12,131 nucleotides of DNA from Merdiplasma sp045118075 (GTDB taxonomy: Bacteria > Bacillota > Clostridia > Lachnospirales > Lachnospiraceae). The position numbers and the translations under genes were made by a program. The notes below the pieces were generated by a model. The model made no database searches. It had not been told where the DNA came from and was given only the letters and a program-made list of their open reading frames with translations. The stretch spans positions 1 through 12,131 of the forward strand of contig JBGUOI010000212.1 of NCBI GenBank assembly GCA_045118075.1, given 5' to 3'. Shown in pieces: positions 6,613-12,131 of the stretch. Position 1 is the stretch's first letter, and each line of letters starts with the position of its first letter.

Positions 6613-8028
6613 ATGGGCGGATTTTTCGCAACGGCACTTAAGGAGAACAGCATTTTTGACCTTTATTACGGGACGGACTACCATTCCCATCTGGGGACCC
6701 GCAGGGCGGGTCTGGCAGTCTACGGACCGGAAGGGTTCAACCGTGCCATCCATAACATCGAGAACTCCCCGTTCCGGACAAAGTTTGCCGGGGACGTGAA
6801 CGATATGGAAGGTCATTACGGAATCGGCTGCATCTCCGATTATGACCCGCAGCCCCTGATCATCCGCTCTCACCACGGTACATACGCGATCACGACGGTG
6901 GGACGAGTCAACAATACCGAACAGATCCTGAAGGAAGTCTTTGACCAGAACCGCATCCATTTCCTGGAGATGAGCGGCGGTGATATCAATAAGACCGAAC
7001 TGACGGCAGCCCTGATCAATGAGCAGGATAACCTGGTCGACGGCATCCGGTTCGCCCAGGAGAAGATCGACGGTTCCATGACGATTCTCGTGATGACGCC
7101 GAAGGGCATCTACTGCGCGAGAGACCGGCTGGGAAGAACACCGGTGGTGATCGGGTACAAGGAGGGAGAAGGCTACTGTGCTTCCTTCGAATCATTCGCT
7201 TACCTGAACCTGGGCTATTCCGATTACAGGGAACTCGGCCCCGGGGAGATCGTGGTCATGACTCCCGAGGGGGTGACGACGCTTGCAAAGCCCGGCACGG
7301 ATATGAGAATCTGCGCTTTCCTCTGGGTCTACTACGGATATCCGTCCTCGCGCTACGAGGGTATTTCCGTAGAGGAGATGCGCTGTAAGTGCGGCGCGAT
7401 GCTCGCAAGGCGCGACAAGCTGACTCCGGCACAGATCGACAATGTGGCTGGTGTGCCCGATTCGGGCACGGCTCATGCGATCGGCTATTCCAATGAGTCG
7501 GGGATTCCTTTCTCAAGGCCGTTTATCAAGTATACGCCTACCTGGCCCAGGTCCTTCATGCCGACTACGCAGACGAAACGCAACCTGATCGCCAGGATGA
7601 AGCTGATTCCCGTCCACGAATTGATCGAAGGACGCTCACTGCTTTTGATCGATGATTCCATCGTGCGCGGCACCCAGCTTCGGGAGACGACCGAATTCCT
7701 TTACCAGAGCGGGGCGAGACAGGTCCATGTGCGCCCTGCCTGCCCGCCGCTCCTGTATGGATGCAAGTATGTGAATTTCTCCCGGTCCACCTCGGTGATG
7801 GAGCTGATCACCAGGCAGGTCATCCGGGATATAGAAGGAACCGATGAGGGGGATTTCCTTAAGGAGTACGCGGATCCGGACAGCCCGCGCTACCTGGAGA
7901 TGACCCGGGAGATCGGAAAAAGACTCGGCTTTACCTCACTCTCGTTCAACCGGCTCGATGATATGATCGAAGCGCTGGGGCTTCCCAGGGACAAAGTGTG
8001 CACTTACTGCTGGGACGGGAGAGAGTAG
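6613..8028 (+). CDS. PurF-like amidophosphoribosyltransferase paralogue, glutaminase site lost
   Basis: The 471 residues align along their length with glutamine PRPP amidotransferase, the first enzyme of purine synthesis. The phosphoribosyltransferase half looks complete: VPDSGTAHAIGYS (281-293), the TWPRSFMPTTQTKRN stretch (310-324) and the PRPP loop LLLIDDSIVRGT (343-354). Four cysteines match the [4Fe-4S] ligands of Bacillus PurF: C234 (ICAFLWVYYGYP), C384 (LLYGCKY), C463 and C466 (CTYC near the C-terminus). The N-terminal Ntn glutaminase half is altered: residue 2 is Gly instead of the nucleophilic Cys, the HVRYST region is CISDYD (73-78), and the HNG oxyanion segment is TVG (95-97). Glutamine hydrolysis is therefore unlikely. 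It may use free ammonia or another amine, or act as a PRPP- or nucleotide-sensing protein. It sits 25 nt after the helicase and 1 nt before the UvrD-like gene. Paralogue status is inferred; a normal purF is expected elsewhere. Confidence 0.85.
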   Translation: MGGFFATALKENSIFDLYYGTDYHSHLGTRRAGLAVYGPEGFNRAIHNIENSPFRTKFAGDVNDMEGHYGIGCISDYDPQPLIIRSHHGTYAITTVGRVNNTEQILKEVFDQNRIHFLEMSGGDINKTELTAALINEQDNLVDGIRFAQEKIDGSMTILVMTPKGIYCARDRLGRTPVVIGYKEGEGYCASFESFAYLNLGYSDYRELGPGEIVVMTPEGVTTLAKPGTDMRICAFLWVYYGYPSSRYEGISVEEMRCKCGAMLARRDKLTPAQIDNVAGVPDSGTAHAIGYSNESGIPFSRPFIKYTPTWPRSFMPTTQTKRNLIARMKLIPVHELIEGRSLLLIDDSIVRGTQLRETTEFLYQSGARQVHVRPACPPLLYGCKYVNFSRSTSVMELITRQVIRDIEGTDEGDFLKEYADPDSPRYLEMTREIGKRLGFTSLSFNRLDDMIEALGLPRDKVCTYCWDGRE

Positions 8029-8029
8029 A

Positions 8030-9961
8030 ATGCAGCTGAATGAGGCACAGGAGGCGGCTGTTCTCGATGAGAGCCGCGCGTGCCTGGTGCGGGCCAACGT
8101 GGGCAGCGGCAAGACGACGGTGCTGATCGAAAAGATCCGCCATCTGCATGAGAACAGGGGAGTTCCCTATCAGAAGATGGCGGTCATGACCTTTACGAGG
8201 AAGGCAGCGGGGGAGATCATTGAAAGACTCGGAGATATTCCGGAAGCCGACCATGAGACACTTTATTTCGGAACCTTCCATGCCGCCGCATCGAAGCTCC
8301 TTCGCACGGCGCTTCCCGAAGAGCCGCCGTATCCCGAGGGGATCGGCGCTTCGTTCACGCTGATCTCACCTGAGGAAGAACTGGAACTGGCCAGGGTGCT
8401 GATCCGGAAATACGGCCTGAAGATCCGCTATCCGAATCGGCTTGCGAAAAGACTGGAGCAGGATCCTGAAGAAAACGAAAAAGATGAGATGCCCCGGCTG
8501 CGCGTGCTGCTTGCGGAGGAAAAACGAAAGAGCAACCGGGCGGATTATGCCGATCTGATCACCACAGCCGCCGGGCTGTGGCGTGAGGGAAAGGGGCCTT
8601 CTTTTGATTGGGTGATCATCGACGAGGTCCAGGACTGCGACGGGAAGCAGCTGGAGATGATCGATGCGCTGATAAAAAGTTCCCCGGATACCAGGCTGTT
8701 CGCGGTGGGCGATCCCGGACAGATGATCTACGGCTGGCGGAGCAAAGTGACCGGAATCTTCCGGGAACTCGAGCGCCGGTACGATGCCCGCGTTCTGGAC
8801 CTGCCGCAGAATTACCGTTCAGGGGTTGAAATACTCAAAGCCGCCAAATGGTTCCGGCAGGGAGGAACACCGCTCAAAGCGGCCAGGACGGATCATTCAC
8901 AGATCACCGTGCGTTCGCACGCGGACCCGTTCTCAGAGGCGGAATACCTGGTTACAAAGATACAAAAGCTGCATGAAGAGGGGACGCCCTACGGGGAGAT
9001 CTGTATCCTCTACCGGCTCAGGGAACAGGCAAAAGTACCGGAGGAGACGTTTACCCGCGCCGGAATTCCCGTGGTCGTCCACCGCGGCGCCGGCCGCACA
9101 CAGAATCCGGCGCAGATCTGGTTTTGGCGCGTAGTACGAGCCTGCACGGACCGCGAAGATGAGATCTCTCTGGCTCTTGCATTGGAGGATCCCTATTATA
9201 CCGGAAAATACCGGGATGAACTGGAGGAGAAGATCCGCGCCGCCAGGCAGGAAATTCCCTCGGATGCTCAGCCGCGGCAGATCTTTGATCTGATCGGCCC
9301 GGAAAGATACCTTCATCCGACAAGTGTCCGCTTCAGGGAAGACCTGGAGGCGGTCCGCCTGGCCGCAGAAACGGCCGGCCCGGAACAGGACGAAGAGGAG
9401 ACGGATGTTCCGGACGTGGACGGAGTTCGGCTGATGACGCTCCATGCTTCCAAGGGATTGGAATTTGACCATGTGTTCATCATCGGTGTCAACGACGGCC
9501 TGCTTCCGCTTGCGGGAACGGGCGATGATGAAGAAAAACGTCTGTTTTATGTGGGAATGACCCGGGCGAGGAATTCGCTTGAGATGTCGTTTTACCTGAA
9601 TCCGGGCATGCCGAGGGTGATCCCGGGGGAGGGACGCTACCTTAAGATGATCCCGCCTGAGCTTACAATTCGGGATGTACCGGCCGGACCGGCGGTCTCC
9701 ATGAAGGACCTTCGGCTGATGGTGCTTGAAGAGAAAAAGCGCGCCGCAGCCGGGGAAATATCTGAGAAAGCAGACGCTGCCGCGCGCAAAGAGACGGCGC
9801 CGGCTGAGAGGGAAGAGCAGAGCAGGCGCAGGGTCTTACATGAAAGATACGGGAGCGGAACAGTCGTTTTTGAGGACGAATCCGTGATCAGGGTCCTCTT
9901 TGACGGCTATGGAGAGAAGGAATTTATCAGGGCTTTTGCCGCGCTGTCGGACGAGAAATAA
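8030..9961 (+). CDS. UvrD/PcrA/Rep-like SF1 DNA helicase
   Basis: This 643-residue protein is an ATP-dependent 3'-5' helicase of superfamily 1A. Motifs in order: Q-motif LNEAQEAAV (3-11), Walker A ANVGSGKTT (22-30), Ia TFTRKAA (54-60), II VIIDEVQD (195-202), III FAVGDPGQMIYGWRS (224-238), IV LPQNYRS (258-264), V MTLHASKGLEFDHVF (469-483) and VI EKRLFYVGMTRARN (502-515). It is shorter than PcrA (about 740), mostly through reduced 1B and 2B regions. The catalytic core ends near 545, followed by a charged Ala/Glu-rich linker (560-598) and a small C-terminal domain, RRVLHERYGSGTVVF (600-614) to DGYGEKEF (625-632), similar to the Tudor-like tail by which PcrA/UvrD contacts RNA polymerase. Motif III GDPGQ and motif II DEVQD differ from the usual GDDDQ and DEAQD. 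The ATG is 1 nt past the PurF-like stop, with GGGAGAG upstream. Likely repair or replication-conflict helicase; not the main PcrA by length. Confidence 0.9.
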   Translation: MQLNEAQEAAVLDESRACLVRANVGSGKTTVLIEKIRHLHENRGVPYQKMAVMTFTRKAAGEIIERLGDIPEADHETLYFGTFHAAASKLLRTALPEEPPYPEGIGASFTLISPEEELELARVLIRKYGLKIRYPNRLAKRLEQDPEENEKDEMPRLRVLLAEEKRKSNRADYADLITTAAGLWREGKGPSFDWVIIDEVQDCDGKQLEMIDALIKSSPDTRLFAVGDPGQMIYGWRSKVTGIFRELERRYDARVLDLPQNYRSGVEILKAAKWFRQGGTPLKAARTDHSQITVRSHADPFSEAEYLVTKIQKLHEEGTPYGEICILYRLREQAKVPEETFTRAGIPVVVHRGAGRTQNPAQIWFWRVVRACTDREDEISLALALEDPYYTGKYRDELEEKIRAARQEIPSDAQPRQIFDLIGPERYLHPTSVRFREDLEAVRLAAETAGPEQDEEETDVPDVDGVRLMTLHASKGLEFDHVFIIGVNDGLLPLAGTGDDEEKRLFYVGMTRARNSLEMSFYLNPGMPRVIPGEGRYLKMIPPELTIRDVPAGPAVSMKDLRLMVLEEKKRAAAGEISEKADAAARKETAPAEREEQSRRRVLHERYGSGTVVFEDESVIRVLFDGYGEKEFIRAFAALSDEK

Positions 9962-9993
9962 ACTGCGCGGGGATATTTTTACGGAGGCTTGTT

Positions 9994-10854
9994 ATGATAC
10001 AGGATATCGCACCCAGGAAACTGTATAATGAATTTGTTCCCGGAATGAGAGCGCTTCCGGACGATACGGTCATCCATTTCCGGGGAAAGGAGATGCTGGT
10101 CGGCGCCGGAACGGAACTGATCTGCCTGCCGGCCGTAAAAGACCTGGTGCTGACAGATGAGGAGAGAGCCGATCTGCGATATCTGTTCCGGATCGATGAT
10201 GAAAACTTTTTTGCACTGACTGATGCGGAAGCAAAGCTGAAGGAACCGGAGCGCTTTGAATACCTGCCGCTTGCAAGGATCAGGGAGGAGAAGACCGGTC
10301 CGGACTACCTGATGCTGGCCGCTTATACAGGCTGTCACCTCTGCGGCTGGTACCGGGACAACCGGTTCTGCGGAAGCTGCGGATCGCCGACGCATACGGC
10401 ACCGGATGAACGCGCACTCGACTGCCCGAAGTGCCGGCGCAGGATATATCCGAGGATCGTACCGGCGGTGATCGTGGGAGTCACCAGCGGCGACAGGCTC
10501 CTTGTCACCCGCTATGCGAACCGTCCGTTTACCCAGAATGCACTGGTAGCCGGGTTTACCGAGATAGGAGAAACACTCGAGGAGACCGTGGCCAGGGAAG
10601 TGATGGAGGAAGTGGGGCTGAAAGTCAAGAACATCCGCTATTACAAGTCCCAGCCCTGGGGCGTGGTGGACGATATCCTGATGGGCTTTTACTGCGATGT
10701 GGACGGGCCCGATGAGATCGTCCTTGATAAGAACGAACTCAAGCAGGCAGTCTGGACGGAGCGCGCCGATATCATCGGTCAGAGCACCCAGCTGTCGCTG
10801 ACCAATGAGATGATGCTGATGTTCCGCGACGGAAAGGAGCCGAAATGGCATTAA
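9994..10854 (+). CDS. nudC: NADH pyrophosphatase NudC (Nudix hydrolase)
   Basis: The 286-residue enzyme splits NAD(H) to NMN(H) and AMP, and in characterised members also removes the NAD cap from RNA. The order of parts is that of NudC: a variable N-terminal domain (1-115), a zinc ribbon with C126, C129, C144 and C147, then the Nudix domain (154-280). The Nudix box is complete: GFTEIGETLEETVAREVMEE starts at G187, with G-x5-E-x7-R-E-x2-E-E-x-G through L209, so the metal-binding glutamates are present. The NudC hallmark SQPW is at 219-222, followed by GVVDDILMGF instead of the more common PFPxSLM. It is slightly longer than E. coli NudC (257). The start ATG has GGAGG 6 nt upstream, 32 nt after the helicase stop. 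Its last 10 nt overlap the next gene. Confidence 0.93.
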   Translation: MIQDIAPRKLYNEFVPGMRALPDDTVIHFRGKEMLVGAGTELICLPAVKDLVLTDEERADLRYLFRIDDENFFALTDAEAKLKEPERFEYLPLARIREEKTGPDYLMLAAYTGCHLCGWYRDNRFCGSCGSPTHTAPDERALDCPKCRRRIYPRIVPAVIVGVTSGDRLLVTRYANRPFTQNALVAGFTEIGETLEETVAREVMEEVGLKVKNIRYYKSQPWGVVDDILMGFYCDVDGPDEIVLDKNELKQAVWTERADIIGQSTQLSLTNEMMLMFRDGKEPKWH

Positions 10855-11660
10855 ACGATGAAGTCAGGGAGCAGAGGAAACTCCTGAAGGGAAAAGGGCC
10901 GGCCGCCTATTTCCAGTATTTCTGGGATTATTACCGCTGGCCGACCATAGGTGTGATCGGGGGCATCCTGCTCGTGGGCTCTTTGATATTCAACTTTGTC
11001 ACGAGTAAACCGGATGCCGTGCACGCGGTCCTTCTCAACTGTGAATCCCCCGACCTGGAAGCCGGAATGCAGATCGAGAGTGAATTTGCCGAAGCGGCTT
11101 CGATCGATACGAGAAAAGAAACGGTATCCATTGAGACAGGCTACAATATGACCACGGGAACGATGCTGGGCCAGTACGACATGGCGACCCAGGTCAAGAT
11201 GATGGCCCTGACCGGTTCGGGAGACCTTGATCTTCTGGTGGCGGATGCCTATCATTTTGATGAGTATCTGAGCGGCGGCGCCTTGTTTGACCTGAGGGAA
11301 GTCTTAAGCGAAGAGGAAGTGGAACGGCTGGATAAGGAAGGGCTCATCTGGTACTACGACGCTTCGCTGATCCACGTCGAAGGGGAGACGATGCCGTCGT
11401 ATGAATTTGTTTCGGCGGAGGAAGGGAAGGCCTTTGAAGATCCCGCGGCCTTTACGCTGCCCGATCCGGGCCTGATGGAGAAACCTGTTCCGGCCGGAAT
11501 CATCCTGACGGGGAGGCCTGTTTTTGACCGCTGGCAGATGTACACCGATACGGTCACGGCGGCGGGATTCCCTACCGGAAGCAAACGGCTTGAAAATGCC
11601 CGCAAGCTCCTGGATTTCCTGATGAGTGATGTCAGCGGGACACAGGCAGAGACGCAGTGA
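10845..11660 (+). CDS. Membrane-anchored extracellular protein, partly solute-binding-protein-like
   Basis: I do not recognise a named family. The 271 residues begin with a charged cytoplasmic stretch (1-32, including FQYFWDYYRWP), followed by one transmembrane helix (about 33-53, IGVIGGILLVGSLIFNFV) and an acidic domain expected outside the cell. There is no signal-peptidase site or lipobox Cys, so it should stay anchored. Residues 112-156 (MATQVKMMALTGSGDLDLLV, then FDEYLSGGALFDLREVLSEE) read like the part of ABC solute-binding proteins that ends with a buried Asp-leucine strand, and the tail ENARKLLDFLMSD (250-262) resembles their C-terminal helix; the protein is about half their length. 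The ATG overlaps nudC by 10 nt with GGAAAGGAG upstream, so translation is probably coupled. Its 3' end overlaps yqeC by 29 bp, tail to tail. Similar short anchored proteins are common in Lachnospiraceae; function unknown. Confidence 0.8.
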   Translation: MALNDEVREQRKLLKGKGPAAYFQYFWDYYRWPTIGVIGGILLVGSLIFNFVTSKPDAVHAVLLNCESPDLEAGMQIESEFAEAASIDTRKETVSIETGYNMTTGTMLGQYDMATQVKMMALTGSGDLDLLVADAYHFDEYLSGGALFDLREVLSEEEVERLDKEGLIWYYDASLIHVEGETMPSYEFVSAEEGKAFEDPAAFTLPDPGLMEKPVPAGIILTGRPVFDRWQMYTDTVTAAGFPTGSKRLENARKLLDFLMSDVSGTQAETQ

Positions 11661-12131
11661 CGGCATCTCCGGTCAGTGCGGATCCGGTCACGATCCGGTA
11701 AGGCCCGTCTTTCAGGGCACGAATAAACGCATCGGCTGCATTGGCGGCGCCGTGAAGATCGGCCTGGTTCAGGAAGATCGTTCCGGCGCCGGTTTTTTCG
11801 GCTTCGAACACGGCAGCGGCCATGGCCGGCGTGACCGGCAGCGAGGCAGCTTCGTTTTCAGAGATTCGGGCATCAAAAAAACCACCGCATTGTAAAAGCC
11901 GGCGGATAAACAGCTCGCTGCGGTGTACGGATTCTCCGATGGGACGGCCAAAGCCGCCCAGGCCGAAAACGCAGATGACGCCTGCGGCGTCTTCGGGAAT
12001 AACAGGCTCATGGGAAGCATGAGCTTTTAAGGGATGACGGGCGGCGCCGTCCGCTTCCACCAGGATATGATCCGCCATGGATGCCAGCTGCCGGAAGGAG
12101 AGGGCAGGCGCAGTGAGGTTGCCGTCAGCGG
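11632..12131 (-). CDS. yqeC: YqeC, selenium cofactor / Se-dependent hydroxylase accessory protein (5' end outside window)
   Basis: About 166 C-terminal codons are visible; the frame is open to the right edge, so the N-terminal part, including the expected P-loop (GxGGKT type), lies outside. The family is an accessory to selenium-dependent molybdenum hydroxylases such as xanthine dehydrogenase, and is thought to act in making or inserting the selenium-containing cofactor. Recognised blocks, counted from the internal Met at 12078: ADHILVEADGAARHPLKAH (2-20), HEPVIP (23-28), VICVFGLGGFGRPIGES (34-50), VHRSELF (51-57) and a late IFLNQAD (101-107), which stands where GTPase-like proteins have NKxD. 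The Met at 12078 is not the start, because the homologous sequence continues upstream of it. The stop at 11634-11632 lies inside the end of the opposite gene. Partner genes (yqeB, Mo hydroxylase subunits, selD) are not in the window. Confidence 0.85.
   Translation of the reverse strand, partial: ADGNLTAPALSFRQLASMADHILVEADGAARHPLKAHASHEPVIPEDAAGVICVFGLGGFGRPIGESVHRSELFIRRLLQCGGFFDARISENEAASLPVTPAMAAAVFEAEKTGAGTIFLNQADLHGAANAADAFIRALKDGPYRIVTGSALTGDAVTASLPVSR

Noticed and set aside
3876..10854. Phage-defence island
   Set aside because: Two helicases side by side recall defence operons, but there is no nuclease, toxin, methylase, integrase or island boundary, and both helicases match housekeeping repair families.
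12006..12028. Hairpin GCTCATG-GGAAG-CATGAGC followed by TTTT as a firm rightward terminator
   Set aside because: The stem is AT-mixed, the T run is only four and it lies in yqeC codons for KAHASHE. It is kept only as a weak candidate in the overlap finding.

Overview
The window looks like chromosomal DNA from an anaerobic Firmicute, most likely a GC-rich Lachnospiraceae-type Clostridium relative. The grounds are strong AGGAGG-type ribosome binding sites, tightly packed co-directional genes, a minimal SufB/SufC-type Fe-S assembly pair, a Clostridia-style MATE transporter, a Fe-S-type PurF paralogue and the selenium-hydroxylase accessory gene yqeC. This is inference from family content and base composition judged by eye. 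There are no tRNA or rRNA genes, CRISPR arrays, prophage genes or transposases.

Layout. Bases 1-153 carry a large imperfect palindrome, a cruciform-like structure with nested hairpins that is cut by the left edge. On the minus strand, 1832-154, is a two-gene operon for an ABC ATPase (SufC/SmsC) followed by one SufB/SufD-type scaffold (SmsB): a minimal Fe-S cluster assembly system. A short intergenic region (1833-2001) holds two back-to-back sigma-A-type promoters whose -35 boxes are 7 bp apart. The leftward one drives the Fe-S pair. The rightward one drives a run of seven plus-strand genes (2002-11660) with gaps of 1-32 nt or small overlaps: GNAT acetyltransferase, MATE efflux protein, MrfA/YprA-type DEAH helicase with a C-terminal extension, PurF-like protein with a dismantled glutaminase site, UvrD/PcrA-like helicase, NADH pyrophosphatase NudC, and a membrane-anchored extracellular protein resembling part of a solute-binding protein. 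The seventh gene overlaps tail to tail with yqeC, which runs leftward and is cut by the right edge.

How the genes may work together. The Fe-S pair is self-contained and could supply clusters to proteins such as the PurF-like product, which keeps four cysteines at the places where clostridial/Bacillus PurF binds its [4Fe-4S] cluster. In the long operon two DNA helicases (a DNA-repair SF2 type and an SF1 UvrD type) sit with a PRPP-binding paralogue and a NAD(H)/nucleotide-cleaving Nudix enzyme, which suggests a genome-maintenance and nucleotide-housekeeping transcription unit. No shared pathway is proven by the sequence.

Most unusual points: the PurF-like protein lacks the nucleophilic Cys and other glutaminase signatures while keeping the PRPP and Fe-S motifs; the MrfA-like helicase carries about 135 extra C-terminal residues that resemble the C-terminal domain of DNA polymerase III gamma/tau; and the structured element at the left end contains the ultra-stable mini-hairpin sequence GCGAAGC.
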